This document shows positions 24,817-34,080 of a stretch of DNA of 64,000 nucleotides, in pieces (position 1 is the first letter of the stretch; the number at the start of each line of letters is the position of its first letter). Location: assembly GCF_021654135.1 (NCBI RefSeq), contig NZ_JAKGSD010000010.1, positions 98,984-162,983 of the forward strand. Direction: 5' to 3'. The position numbers were made by a program, and so were the translations under genes. The stretch comes from Amycolatopsis tucumanensis (GTDB taxonomy: Bacteria > Actinomycetota > Actinomycetes > Mycobacteriales > Pseudonocardiaceae). The notes below the pieces were generated by a model. That model had not been told where the DNA came from. It did not search any database and saw only the letters and a list, made by a program, of their open reading frames with translations.

Positions 24817-27354
24817 TCAGTCCTGCGCGGGCTGGGTCGGCGCGCCCTGTGAGAAGACCGTGTAGCGCGACGCCGACCAGGCTGGCGCGCCGGCGACCGG
24901 CTCCAGCCGCACCTGCACCGACGTCTGCCCGGCCGTCGCTGAGGCCGGGATGTCGAAACTGTCTTCCAGCCACCGCGAATGCGTGTTGCCCAGCGGCTGG
25001 TACCACTCGCCGACGAGCCGGTCGTTCACGAACACCCGCGCGTGCTGGAACGCCTGGGCCTGGTCGGAAACCCGGTGCAACCGCAAGCCGCCATTGGCCT
25101 GGTCCACCCGGGCGGTGAACGTCACCGGCTGGGTGGTGGCCGTCGTCGTCCCAGTGACCGGCGTGCGGTCCCGCTTGCCCTCGAACGTCGACGTCAGCGA
25201 CTCGCGCGTCTCGCCCGGTGCGGAATACCCGTGCTGCGACCGGCTCGCGTCGTCGCCGACCTCGACCACGTCGCTCTGGCTCATCGACGGCGTGCTCTGC
25301 CCGTACCAGTACGCGGTCGAGCTGTAGTCGGCAGGCATCGACGACCGGTCGCCGTGCTCGATGTCGAACTCGATGCCGTTGCCGAAGGGCACCCCGTCGC
25401 CGATCATCAGCCGGTAGGCGTTGAGGCACACGTACTGGCAGCCGTCGCTCGCGTCCTCCCGGCTGACCAGCCCCGCCTGCGGCATCGCGTACGGCACGCC
25501 TTCCACCCCGCCGTCGCGGCCGTCCTGGAAGTACCAGCCGGACTCGTAGAAGTCCTCGGACCCGGTGCCGTGGATCGCCGGGCTGGCCGAGCCGTTCGGG
25601 TACATCCGCTCGTCGCCTTCGAGGTAGTTCAGCTGGTTCTGCCCCGGCGGGATGCCGCCGCGCATGCTGGAGGTGACCCCGTAGAACACGCCCCGCCCCT
25701 GCGCGGTGAGGAAGTTCCAGTCCTTACCGGACACCGTTTCGGCCCGGTGGTGCGTCGCGTGGAAGTAGCCGAGGGTGCCGTCCCGCAGGCCCGCGGTCAC
25801 GCCCGAGTCCGGCGCGGAAGTCACCTCCAGGCTGCCCCCGGTGACCGGCACGCCCGAGCTGTTCACCAGCTCCGCCACCGCGCTGCGGGCGTAGGGCATC
25901 GGCCACCACGCCGTGAACGCGCCGTTCTCCGTGGTGTCGATGGCGTGCAGCAGCGTCCGCGACGCGTACTTGCCGAGCCCGGAGCCGAAGAACTCGCCGA
26001 CCGGGGCGTCGACCGTGGTCTGCCCGTCGAAGGTCAGCCGCAGCCGCAGGCCCTCCAGCACCGCCTCGGACGCCGTCGCCTGCCCGGGGTCGGCCGGGTA
26101 GCGGAAGCGCCGCAGGCCGGCCCACCGCTCACCGTCCACCCGGTACCCGTGCACGGCTTCCTCGTTGGGGTGGTTGTGGCCGAGGTCGAGCACGTCGGTG
26201 CGCACCCACTGCCCGCCGACCTTGCTGTGCACCTCGTAGCGGAACTCGTTGACGTCCTCGGCGGAGGAGACGAACCTGGTCGCGACCTGCACCTGTGACC
26301 GGCCGCGGGTCAGGTCCGCCGGCACCTCGACGACCTGGTCCAGCCAGCCGCCGCCGGCGCGGGCCGGGCCACTGTAGAACTGGCCGGCCGGACGCCCGCC
26401 GACCAGCAGGTCCGCGCGTTGTTCGCCGATGCCGGCGTCGACGCGGCGGGTGATCCGCACGCCGTCGTTGTCCGGCGCCACGGTCGCGGTGAACGAGCTG
26501 CCGCCCTGGCCGTACGCGCGGCCGTCGTCGGACATCCCGGGGGCCGCGATGACCTGCGGCAGCCGGAGGTTGAGCTGCGTGATGCGCCGCGCGCCGGACG
26601 GGAGCGGGATCGAGAGGGCGGACCCGGCCGGGACGTCGACCGCGGCCGACTGGACCCGCGCACCGGGCGCCGCCGGTTTCGGGTCGCGCACGCCGAACCC
26701 GCGCAGCCGCTGGATGACGTCCGTGGCCTTGTCCGCCGGGTTGAACGTGCGCACCCCCGCCGCGTCGGCGAACTGGCGGTAGGTGACGTGGTAGAAGTGC
26801 GGGTTGTTCTCGGTGGTGATCCGCATGGAGGTCGTGTACGGCATGGGCACCTTGATCGCCGCGCCGCCCATGGTGTCGGCCGAGTTCCCCACCAGCGGCC
26901 ACACGAACGGCGCGCCCTTCGCGCCGTTCACGATGTCCTGCAACGAACCCTGCAGCACGACCTTGCCGTCCAGCTCGATCTTGATCCGCCCGATCGCGGC
27001 GACCGACGTCGACTCGTAGGTGAACCAGATCGAGGACACCTCGCCGGGCCCGCGCGCGTCGGCGAGCAGGCAGTCCCCGTTGGCCTCCTCGCGCAGGCAC
27101 GAGTAGGTGCCCACGAAGCCGTCGTCGTTGTTGCCCGCGCGGTCGAAACTGGAGAACTGCTTGACCTGCTCGCCGGGCCGCATCCGGGCGAGCCCGTCGA
27201 TCGATCGGTAGACGTCCCAGCCCACGGGTCCCTTGTCGCTCACTCCGGGAGCCGGCGCCGCACCGGCGGGAACACCGACCACGAGCGCGAGAACCAGCCC
27301 GAGCACGACGATCACGGAGCGGCTTTTGGGCGCGACAAAGGAACTTTCGGGCAC
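24817..27354 (-). CDS. Secreted GH172 (DUF2961) glycoside hydrolase
   Basis: A predicted exported enzyme of 845 residues with a signal peptide (hydrophobic VIVVLGLVLALVVGVPAGA, cut near residue 35). The DUF2961/GH172 core has QFSSFDRAGNNDD near residue 65, YLEGDERMYPNGS and IHGTGSEDFYESGWYF. The Glu residues in LEGDE and GTGSEDF correspond to the catalytic pair described for GH172. Known members act on fructofuranosides or D-arabinofuranosides. Since relatives of this organism carry arabinogalactan walls, a D-arabinan target is attractive but unproven. GTG start chosen at the codon just before the signal region (VPESSFVAPK). Confidence 0.82.
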   Translation of the reverse strand: MPESSFVAPKSRSVIVVLGLVLALVVGVPAGAAPAPGVSDKGPVGWDVYRSIDGLARMRPGEQVKQFSSFDRAGNNDDGFVGTYSCLREEANGDCLLADARGPGEVSSIWFTYESTSVAAIGRIKIELDGKVVLQGSLQDIVNGAKGAPFVWPLVGNSADTMGGAAIKVPMPYTTSMRITTENNPHFYHVTYRQFADAAGVRTFNPADKATDVIQRLRGFGVRDPKPAAPGARVQSAAVDVPAGSALSIPLPSGARRITQLNLRLPQVIAAPGMSDDGRAYGQGGSSFTATVAPDNDGVRITRRVDAGIGEQRADLLVGGRPAGQFYSGPARAGGGWLDQVVEVPADLTRGRSQVQVATRFVSSAEDVNEFRYEVHSKVGGQWVRTDVLDLGHNHPNEEAVHGYRVDGERWAGLRRFRYPADPGQATASEAVLEGLRLRLTFDGQTTVDAPVGEFFGSGLGKYASRTLLHAIDTTENGAFTAWWPMPYARSAVAELVNSSGVPVTGGSLEVTSAPDSGVTAGLRDGTLGYFHATHHRAETVSGKDWNFLTAQGRGVFYGVTSSMRGGIPPGQNQLNYLEGDERMYPNGSASPAIHGTGSEDFYESGWYFQDGRDGGVEGVPYAMPQAGLVSREDASDGCQYVCLNAYRLMIGDGVPFGNGIEFDIEHGDRSSMPADYSSTAYWYGQSTPSMSQSDVVEVGDDASRSQHGYSAPGETRESLTSTFEGKRDRTPVTGTTTATTQPVTFTARVDQANGGLRLHRVSDQAQAFQHARVFVNDRLVGEWYQPLGNTHSRWLEDSFDIPASATAGQTSVQVRLEPVAGAPAWSASRYTVFSQGAPTQPAQD

Positions 27355-27543
27355 AGTGGGGACCCCCAGCCTGGACGGACCGCCGCGCCGCAGCGCGAGT
27401 AAACGATTTCTGAACTTAGCGCCTGGTGGCGTCAGTGTGTCTAGCGCCACATGGGTGGTTACGGATCAGACACTGAGGGTTATTGCCGGGCAGGAGTGAT
27501 CGAAACGGACACTTTCGAGGGATCCGGTGGTCAGAGCTGATCG

Positions 27544-27771
27544 TTGAACAATTCTCTTGTGGATTCGCTCACAGATCTGCACGGGCACCGCTTCCGCCGC
27601 CGTCGACCCGCCGGCCAACGGCTGGGAGCCGGCGGGAACGGCACCTGCGTGGCGCACCGGGCGTCCGAGGGCGGCAAGTACAACCTTCCCGAAGGAACGA
27701 AGATCACGGTCTTCTTCCTGGGTGGCCCGCAGGAGATCTTCACGTCCCGCAACTTCGTGAACGACCACTGA
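27544..27771 (+). CDS. Small hypothetical protein
   Basis: A 75-residue frame (TTG start; a GTG 15 bases later in frame would give 70). The second half is ordinary protein-like sequence, NLPEGTKITVFFLGGPQEIF, ending SRNFVNDH. The middle has one Cys (NGTCVAHRASEGG). A strong hairpin follows within 10 bases, which supports a transcribed gene. No ribosome binding site is clear and no family is recognised, so it may be spurious. Confidence 0.4.
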   Translation: MNNSLVDSLTDLHGHRFRRRRPAGQRLGAGGNGTCVAHRASEGGKYNLPEGTKITVFFLGGPQEIFTSRNFVNDH

Positions 27772-27780
27772 GCGGCGCCC

Positions 27781-27805
27781 GTCTCCCGCCCGCCGGGCGG
27801 GAGAC
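27781..27805. terminator. Bidirectional hairpin terminator between small ORF and smc
   Basis: GTCTCCCGCCCG (27781-27792) pairs perfectly with CGGGCGGGAGAC (27794-27805) around one central base. It lies between the convergent ends of the small gene and smc. There is no U-tract. The short spacer makes the loop tight, so a few inner pairs must open. Confidence 0.65.
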
Positions 27806-27826
27806 ACTTCACGCAGCCGGGAGGTC

Positions 27827-30800
27827 TTACGCCTCCTGGCGCAGGCGCTGGCTGATCACCTTCGTGATGCCGTCGCCCTGCATGCTGACGCCGTAGAGGG
27901 CGTCGGCGATCTCCATGGTCGGCTTCTGGTGCGTGATGATGATCAGCTGCGAGGACTCGCGCAGCTGCTCGAGCAGGCCGATCAGCCGCCGCATGTTCGT
28001 GTCGTCCAGCGCGGCCTCGACCTCGTCCATCACGTAGAACGGCGAGGGGCGCGCGCGGAAGATCGCGACCAGCATCGCGACCGCGACCAGCGACTTCTCG
28101 CCACCGGACAGCAGCGACAGGCGCTTGACCTTCTTACCCGGCGGGCGGGCCTCGACGTCCACACCGGTGGCGAGCATGTCGTCCGGCTCGGTCAGCACCA
28201 TCCGGCCGTCGCCGCCGGGGAAGAGCACCGAGAACACCGTCTCGAACTCGCGGGCGACGTCGTGGTAGGCGGACGTGAAGACCTCGAGGATCTTGTCGTC
28301 CACCTCCTTGATGACCGTGAGCAGGTCCTTGCGCGTCGCCTTCAGGTCTTCCAGCTGGGTGGACAGGAACTTGTACCGCTCCTCCAGCGCGGCGAACTCC
28401 TCCAGCGCCAGCGGGTTGACCTTGCCCAGCGTCGCGAGGTCCCGTTCGGCCCGCTTCGCGCGCCGCTCCTGGGTACTGCGGTCGTACGGGATCGACGGCG
28501 GGGCGCTCACCTGCTCGCCGTTCGCCTTGGCCTCCTCGTACTCGGCCATCTCCTGCGCGCTCGGGGGCACCGGCACGTCCGGGCCGTACTCGGCGACAAG
28601 GTCCTCCAGGCCGATGCCGAAGTCCTCGGCGATCTTCGTTTCCAGCTGCTCCAGGCGCAGGCGCTGCTCGGCGCGCAGCACCTCGTCCCGGTGCACCGCG
28701 TCGGTCAGCTTCTCCAGCTCGTGGGTCAGCTCGCGAACCTTGTTGCGCACCTGGGTGAGCGCGGCCTCGCGCTGCTGGCGCACGGCCTGCGCCTCGTCGC
28801 GCTCGGCGGCGGCCCGCTGCACCGACAGCTCGATCCGCTCCAGTGCCAGCTCACCCGCGTCGACCACGGCGGCCGCGATCTCCGCGCCACGCGCCCGCGC
28901 CGCCCGCGCCTTCTCGGCCCGCTCCCGCGCCGCGCGCTCCGCGTGTGCGGCCCGGCGCAGCGAGTCCGCCCGGCCGGCGATGCTGCGGGCCCGCTCCTCG
29001 GAGGTCCGCAGCGCCAGCCGCGACTCGACCTCCTCCTGGCGCACCGCCGCCAGCCGCTCCGCGGCCTCGTCGCGGGCGCTGGTGTCCGGGTCCTCGTCCA
29101 CCGGCTGTTCCGCGACCGCGGCCAGCCGCTCCTCCAGCTCCGCCAGGCTGGCCAGCGCCTGCTCGCGGCTGGCCTCGACCTTCGCCCGCTGGTCCCGCAG
29201 CCGCGTCACCTCGGCTTCGGCGGACCGCGCGGCCTGCTGCAACCGGTTCAGCCGCTCCGACGACCTGGCCTTGCGGACCTTCGCCTCGGACAGCGCTTCC
29301 TTCGCCTGGGCCACCTCTTCGCGCCGGGCCTGCTGCTCGGCGTGAGCGCCCTCCAGCTCGGCGGCCGTCTGCTCCAGGCGGCGTTCCGCGGCCATCAGCC
29401 GGTCGCGCGCCTCGTCGACCGCGGCCTGCACCTCGATGACGCTCTCGCTGCGGCCGGAGCCGCCGACGGCCCAGTGCGAACCGAACACGTCGCCCTCGGC
29501 GGTCACGGCGCTGACCTCCGGGTGCGCCGCGACCAGCTGCCGCGCCGCCTCCAGCGTGTCCACCACGGCGATCCGGTCCAGCGCGCGCTCCACCGCGGGA
29601 CGCAGCGGCTCCGGCGCGGTGACCACCTCACGGGCCCACCGCGCGCCGTCCGGCAGCGACGGCCACGCCGAGGTGTCCACTGTGTACGGTGCACCGCCGA
29701 GCAGCACCCCGGCGCGGCCGGATTCGTTGTCCTTCAAGAACTTCAGCGCCGCGATCGCCTCGTCGCCGCCCTGCACCGCGACCGCGTCCGCGACCGGGCC
29801 GAGCGCCGCGGCGAGCGCGACCTCGTAACCGGTCTCGACCGACAGCAGCGCGGCGACCGACCCGAGCAGCCCGGGCAGCTGGTCGCTCGCGCCGAGCAGC
29901 TCACCCGCGCCGTCCTTGCGCCGCAGCCCCATCGACAGCGCGTCCACCCGCGCCTTCTCCGACGCGATCTCGCGCTCGGCCTGCCGCTCGGCCTTGACCA
30001 GCTCCTCGACGCGAGCCTTGGCGGCCTGGTTCGCCTGGACCGCGCGGTCGTGCCGGTCCTGCAGGTCGGCGTCGTCGGACTCCTCGACCCCGCCCTCGGC
30101 GCGGGCCTCCTCCAGCTCCTCGACCGCCAGCTCGGCACGCGCCGCGGCCTCGTCGATCGCCGCGGTGAGGCGGTCGATCTCGTCGGAGGTCGCGCTGTTC
30201 TTGCTGCGCAGCGCCTCGACCTGGCCGGTGAGCTTCGCCAGGCCCTCGCGGCGGTCGGCGATCGCGCGCACCGCGGCCATGTGGGCCTTCTCCGCGGCCT
30301 GGACCTCGTGCTCCAGCTCCTCACGGCGCAGCACGGCCTCGGCGAGCGTCTCGCGCGCGATCATGACCGCTTCGTTCAGCTCGGCCTCGCGCTCGGCGAC
30401 CTGCTCGGCCTCGGCCAGCAGCTCCTCCGGGTCGCGGCCGCCCGTCGAGGTCTCGACGTCGGCGGACAGGTGCCGCTGCCGCTCCACCGCCAGCCGCACG
30501 GTGCCGCGCAGCCGCTCGCCGAGGGCGGACAGCTTGAACCAGGTGTCCTGGGCGGCGTTGAGGCGCGGCGCGTCCTCCGCGACCATCGCTTCCAGCTGGG
30601 CCTCTTCGGCTCCGGCGAGTTCGAGCGCCTGCTCCACCTCGGCGCGGCGGGCGCGGGCGGCGTTCTCGTCCGCCTCCTCGCGCGCGATCGCCTCGCGCTG
30701 CGTGACCAGGTCGTCGGCCAGCAGGCGCAGCCGCGAGTCCCGCAGCTCGGCCTGCACGGCCTGCGCCTTGCGGGCGATCTCGGCCTGCTTGCCCAGCGGC

Positions 30801-31408
30801 TTGAGCTGGCGGCGCAGCTCGGCGGTCAGGTCGTTGAGGCGGTCCAGGTTCGCCTGCATCGCGGTGAGCTTGCGCAGCGCCTTTTCCTTGCGCTTGCGGT
30901 GCTTGAGCACACCCGCGGCCTCCTCGATGAAGGCGCGGCGCTCCTCCGGCTTCGACTCCAGGATCTGCGCCAGCTGCCCCTGGCCGACGATGACGTGCAT
31001 CTCGCGGCCGATACCGGAGTCCGACAGCAGCTCCTGGATGTCCAGCAGGCGGCACGAGCTGCCGTTGATCTCGTACTCGCTGGCGCCGTCGCGGAACATC
31101 CGGCGCGTGATCGAGACCTCGCTGTACTCGATCGGCAGTGCGCCGTCGGCGTTGTCGATGGTCAGCGTGACCTCGGCGCGGCCGAGCGGGGCGCGGCCCG
31201 AGGTGCCGGCGAAGATGACGTCCTCCATCTTGCCGCCGCGCAGGTCCTTCGCGCCCTGCGTGCCCATCACCCAGCGCAGCGCGTCGAGCACGTTCGACTT
31301 CCCCGACCCGTTCGGGCCGACGACGCAGGTGATGCCCGGTTCGAACCGCAAGGTGGTAGCCGAGGCGAAGGACTTGAAGCCCTTCAGCGTCAAGCTCTTG
31401 AGATGCAC
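27827..31408 (-). CDS. smc: Chromosome segregation ATPase SMC
   Basis: Structural maintenance of chromosomes protein, a condensin-type ATPase. The 1193 residues have Walker A GPNGSGKSN at 31-39 and Q-loop VMGTQGAKDLRGG. Long coiled coils are rich in Ala, Glu and Arg, with a hinge around residues 510-660 containing ALGPVADAVAVQGGDEA. The C-terminal head has the ABC signature LSGGEKSLVAVAML and Walker B FYVMDEVEAALDD. GTG start at the codon giving MHLKSLTLKGFKSF, as in homologues. Works with ScpAB at parS or ParB. It is downstream of acyP as in mycobacteria. Confidence 0.97.
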   Translation of the reverse strand: MHLKSLTLKGFKSFASATTLRFEPGITCVVGPNGSGKSNVLDALRWVMGTQGAKDLRGGKMEDVIFAGTSGRAPLGRAEVTLTIDNADGALPIEYSEVSITRRMFRDGASEYEINGSSCRLLDIQELLSDSGIGREMHVIVGQGQLAQILESKPEERRAFIEEAAGVLKHRKRKEKALRKLTAMQANLDRLNDLTAELRRQLKPLGKQAEIARKAQAVQAELRDSRLRLLADDLVTQREAIAREEADENAARARRAEVEQALELAGAEEAQLEAMVAEDAPRLNAAQDTWFKLSALGERLRGTVRLAVERQRHLSADVETSTGGRDPEELLAEAEQVAEREAELNEAVMIARETLAEAVLRREELEHEVQAAEKAHMAAVRAIADRREGLAKLTGQVEALRSKNSATSDEIDRLTAAIDEAAARAELAVEELEEARAEGGVEESDDADLQDRHDRAVQANQAAKARVEELVKAERQAEREIASEKARVDALSMGLRRKDGAGELLGASDQLPGLLGSVAALLSVETGYEVALAAALGPVADAVAVQGGDEAIAALKFLKDNESGRAGVLLGGAPYTVDTSAWPSLPDGARWAREVVTAPEPLRPAVERALDRIAVVDTLEAARQLVAAHPEVSAVTAEGDVFGSHWAVGGSGRSESVIEVQAAVDEARDRLMAAERRLEQTAAELEGAHAEQQARREEVAQAKEALSEAKVRKARSSERLNRLQQAARSAEAEVTRLRDQRAKVEASREQALASLAELEERLAAVAEQPVDEDPDTSARDEAAERLAAVRQEEVESRLALRTSEERARSIAGRADSLRRAAHAERAARERAEKARAARARGAEIAAAVVDAGELALERIELSVQRAAAERDEAQAVRQQREAALTQVRNKVRELTHELEKLTDAVHRDEVLRAEQRLRLEQLETKIAEDFGIGLEDLVAEYGPDVPVPPSAQEMAEYEEAKANGEQVSAPPSIPYDRSTQERRAKRAERDLATLGKVNPLALEEFAALEERYKFLSTQLEDLKATRKDLLTVIKEVDDKILEVFTSAYHDVAREFETVFSVLFPGGDGRMVLTEPDDMLATGVDVEARPPGKKVKRLSLLSGGEKSLVAVAMLVAIFRARPSPFYVMDEVEAALDDTNMRRLIGLLEQLRESSQLIIITHQKPTMEIADALYGVSMQGDGITKVISQRLRQEA

Positions 31409-31529
31409 GTGGCGGGACCCTTCAACGCCTGGGTGATCCACGGAGTCTATCGGGGGCCGGTGAACGTCCCGGTCATGCCCGTGGGCGTGTTGTCCCCGCG
31501 AGCCCCACTGTGCTCACGCGCCCCACGCG

Positions 31530-31817
31530 TCACTCCTCGACGAAACCGTCCAGCCCGCCCTGCGCAGGCGACCAGTGCTCGACGACTTGATCCACACGAC
31601 CGGGTGATGATGTTGAGCGAAGGGTGTCAAGTAGCTGCTGACAGTTGTCCCGACTACCCTCCGCCAATACCCGAACACGCCCGTCGTCGAGGTTGCGCGC
31701 ACTGCCGACCAGGCCGAGCTCCAGCGCCCTGCACCTGGTCCACCAGCGGAAACCCACTCCCTGAACCCGTCCGCCGACCCACGCCGTGAGCCGGACGGCG
31801 TCCTTTTCACCCGTCAC
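31530..31817 (-). CDS. acyP: Acylphosphatase
   Basis: Small acylphosphate hydrolase of 95 residues. The catalytic Arg is in [15 protein letters not shown] near residue 20 and the catalytic Asn in [17 protein letters not shown] near residue 41. These two motifs define the family. GTG at 31817 gives a normal-length protein, whereas earlier in-frame starts would add an unsupported N-terminus. The gene precedes smc with 121 bases between, the order found in mycobacteria. Its cellular substrate is not known. Confidence 0.93.
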   Translation of the reverse strand: MTGEKDAVRLTAWVGGRVQGVGFRWWTRCRALELGLVGSARNLDDGRVRVLAEGSRDNCQQLLDTLRSTSSPGRVDQVVEHWSPAQGGLDGFVEE

Positions 31818-31984
31818 GTCCCCTATCCTGCCGGAAGCTTTGGGACTGCGGAGGGTGATCATGCCGGTGCTCCTGGACAGATCGGTACTCACTCCCAGTG
31901 CTAATCTCCCCGGCAGGCGCCACCATTCGGGCTCACCCGTCCGGATGTGCTCAAGCCGGTTCCCCGCCAGTCAAGGAGCGTCAC

Positions 31985-32617
31985 ATGGCCCACGTGGGTC
32001 GTCGGACCGAGGTGTCCCCGCCACGCGACTCCGCCTCGCGCAGCCAGCGCAGCGGCTACGTGCTGCTCGCGGTCAGCGGCGTCGTGCTCGCCACCGCGTT
32101 CGGCGGACTGGCCACGATCATCGCGCCGGGCGACTCGCCCAAAGTCGCGGTGCCCGGCGGCACCAACTCGACCTCGGGGGCGCAGCTCATCCCCGGCGAC
32201 GCGGCGCCCGGCCAGACGCCGGTGACCGTCGACGGCGTGGCGATCCCCGCGGGCACCCGCACGGCCGTGGTGACGACCAACCCGGACGGGACGCAGGTCG
32301 TGACGCTGGTGCCGGCCGAGGGCTCCGGCGAGGCGCCGATCGTGCTGCCGCCCGGCACGCCGCTGCCGCCCGGCACCGTCATCCCGCCCGGCACCACGCT
32401 CCCGCCGGGCACCACGACCACTCCCCCGCGCAGCGACACCACCGCGACGCGCACCACGCCGAAGCCGCCGTCGAGCACCCCGTCGACCAGCAGCAGCACC
32501 CCGACCACCGAGCCGACCACCTCGACCGGCGAGAGCACCACGCCGCCGAGCAGCACGACCGACGAGAGCTCGACGTCAAGCGGCAGTGGTAGCCCGAGCC
32601 CGAGCGGGCAGGACTGA
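31985..32617 (+). CDS. Membrane protein with Pro/Thr/Ser-rich exported tail
   Basis: A 210-residue protein: basic N-terminus, one membrane helix at about residues 25-45 (YVLLAVSGVVLATAFGGLA), then an extracytoplasmic region. Residues 120-145 contain five PPGT-type repeats (LPPGTPLPPGTVIPPGTTLP). The last 65 residues are almost only Thr, Ser and Pro, a likely O-glycosylated or wall-spanning stalk. AAGGAG precedes the ATG by 6 bases, so the start is firm. Function is unknown. The last 42 bases overlap the convergent membrane gene. Confidence 0.75.
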   Translation: MAHVGRRTEVSPPRDSASRSQRSGYVLLAVSGVVLATAFGGLATIIAPGDSPKVAVPGGTNSTSGAQLIPGDAAPGQTPVTVDGVAIPAGTRTAVVTTNPDGTQVVTLVPAEGSGEAPIVLPPGTPLPPGTVIPPGTTLPPGTTTTPPRSDTTATRTTPKPPSSTPSTSSSTPTTEPTTSTGESTTPPSSTTDESSTSSGSGSPSPSGQD

Positions 32618-33235
32618 TCGCCGCCGGCTGACCAGCCGCGTCACCAGCGCGATCACCGACAGCAGCGGCATCGGAAAGCCCAGCACCAGGCCGATCGCGG
32701 CGTCGGCGAGCGGCGCGCACACCGCGGCGACGAACACCCACACCGGACCGGTCTGCGGTTTCGCCGCGCCGGCCCAGGGCGTGCGCTTCCACGGTTTCGC
32801 CACGGACAGCCAGGCCTGGAACGCGATCGCGCTCACCATGAGCACCGTGCCCGCGATGAGCCCCCACGGCGCGGGCGACGGATCCCCCGCCAGTGCCGCC
32901 TGTTCGGCGTCGGCCAGTGCCGGGGACAGCACGATGATGGCGACGTTGAACTGGACCACGGTGATCGTGAACTTGCCGAACACCCACCAGTGCCGGAAGA
33001 AGCCCCACGGCGTCGCGGCCGCGAGCAGGAACCCGGTGAACGCGGACGCGTTGGCCAACGGGGCGAGCAGGTGCAGGTCGATGGCGTGGGCCATGGACAT
33101 CGCGCTCGCCCGGCGGCCGGGATCCCCGCCCGAGCCGATCAGCATGAGCGTGAACAACGTGAGGGCCTCGGCCATCCAGCCGACGGAGGTGATGATGTGC
33201 AACCAGACGGCCGCGTGCCGCCAACTCTTGAGCAT
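32576..33235 (-). CDS. Integral membrane protein (DUF2269-like), unknown function
   Basis: A 219-residue protein with about five membrane segments (residues 10-35, 60-80, 85-110, 130-150, 170-205). Features are WLHIITSVGWMAEALTLF with a His in the first helix, and a conserved-looking WWVFGKFTITVVQF. The pattern of paired helices with a His near a Gly-Trp resembles DUF2269-type or copper/haem-linked membrane proteins, but this is only a similarity of layout. The ATG gives MLKSWRHAAVWLH. It lies after kdpE and is probably independent. Confidence 0.6.
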   Translation of the reverse strand: MLKSWRHAAVWLHIITSVGWMAEALTLFTLMLIGSGGDPGRRASAMSMAHAIDLHLLAPLANASAFTGFLLAAATPWGFFRHWWVFGKFTITVVQFNVAIIVLSPALADAEQAALAGDPSPAPWGLIAGTVLMVSAIAFQAWLSVAKPWKRTPWAGAAKPQTGPVWVFVAAVCAPLADAAIGLVLGFPMPLLSVIALVTRLVSRRRSVLPARARATTAA

Positions 33236-33330
33236 GCCTCCGAGGCTGCCGCCCGGAGCGCGCGGGCACATCGGGCGCCGCCCGGATCTCTGCCCTGGTA
33301 CGGAAGTCGCCGGATGTTGACAGGGCGGAT

Positions 33331-33386
33331 CCCCCGGAGGCGACCGCTCCCCGCGGCGGGGTAGCCGCTCCCGCCGGAGCCGGGGG
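33331..33386 (-). terminator. Compound hairpin downstream of kdpE
   Basis: An outer stem CCCCCGG (33331-33337) / CCGGGGG (33380-33386) encloses a perfect inner stem CCCCGC (33349-33354) / GCGGGG (33356-33361). It lies immediately after the kdpE stop on the minus strand. There is no U-tract. It may end the kdp operon. Confidence 0.45.
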
Positions 33387-33387
33387 C

Positions 33388-34080
33388 TCAGGCTTCGAAG
33401 CGGTACCCCATCCCGGGCTCCGTGATCAGGTGCCTCGGCCGGGACGGCTCCCGCTCCAGCTTTCGCCGCAGCTGCGCCAGGTAGACCCGCAGGTAGTGGG
33501 ACTCGTTCTCATAACCGGGGCCCCACACCTCCCGCAGCAGCTGCTTCTGCGCCACCAACCGGCCCCGGTTGCGCACCAGCAGCTCCAGCACCCCCCACTC
33601 GGTCTTGGTCAGGTGCACCTCGACCCCGTCGCGGTGCACCTTCTTCGCCAGCAGGTCCAGCGTGAACGACTCGGTCTCGATCAGCGCCTCGCCCTCTGCC
33701 GACGGCACCGCCGAGCGCCGCATGGCCGCGCGCAGCCGGGCGAGCAGTTCGTCCATTCCGAACGGCTTCGTCACGTAGTCATCCGCGCCCAGGTCGAGCG
33801 CCTTGACCTTGTCGGGCGACTCACCCCGCGCGGACAACACGATGATCGGCACCGTGGTCCACCCGCGCAGCCCGGTGATCACGTCCGTCCCGTCGATGTC
33901 CGGCAACCCCAGGTCCAGCACCACGACATCGGGCTTCGTCTCGGCCACCGCCCGCAGCGCCGCCGCCCCGTCGTGCGCGGTCACCACCTTGTACCCGCGC
34001 GCGGTCAGGTTGATCCGCAGCGCGCGCACGATCTGCGGCTCGTCGTCGACCACCAGTACCGTGCCGGTCTGCTCGGTCAC
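33388..34080 (-). CDS. kdpE: KdpE response regulator
   Basis: OmpR-type regulator of the kdp operon, 230 residues. The receiver domain has VVDDEPQIV, the phosphoacceptor Asp in VVLDLGLPDIDG, and the conserved Lys in DYVTKPFGMDELL. The C-terminal winged helix contains LTKTEWGVLELLVRN, LLREVWGPGYENESHYLRVY and RRKLEREPSRPRHLITEPG. Phosphorylated by KdpD, it turns on kdp at low potassium or high salt. GTG start overlaps the kdpD stop (GTGA), so the pair is coupled. Confidence 0.95.
   Translation of the reverse strand: MTEQTGTVLVVDDEPQIVRALRINLTARGYKVVTAHDGAAALRAVAETKPDVVVLDLGLPDIDGTDVITGLRGWTTVPIIVLSARGESPDKVKALDLGADDYVTKPFGMDELLARLRAAMRRSAVPSAEGEALIETESFTLDLLAKKVHRDGVEVHLTKTEWGVLELLVRNRGRLVAQKQLLREVWGPGYENESHYLRVYLAQLRRKLEREPSRPRHLITEPGMGYRFEA

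Noticed and set aside
27929-31789. Very long open frame on the plus strand opposite smc
   Set aside because: It is the high-GC antisense of smc with low-complexity Arg/Leu/Gln-rich sequence, while the minus-strand frame encodes a full SMC protein.
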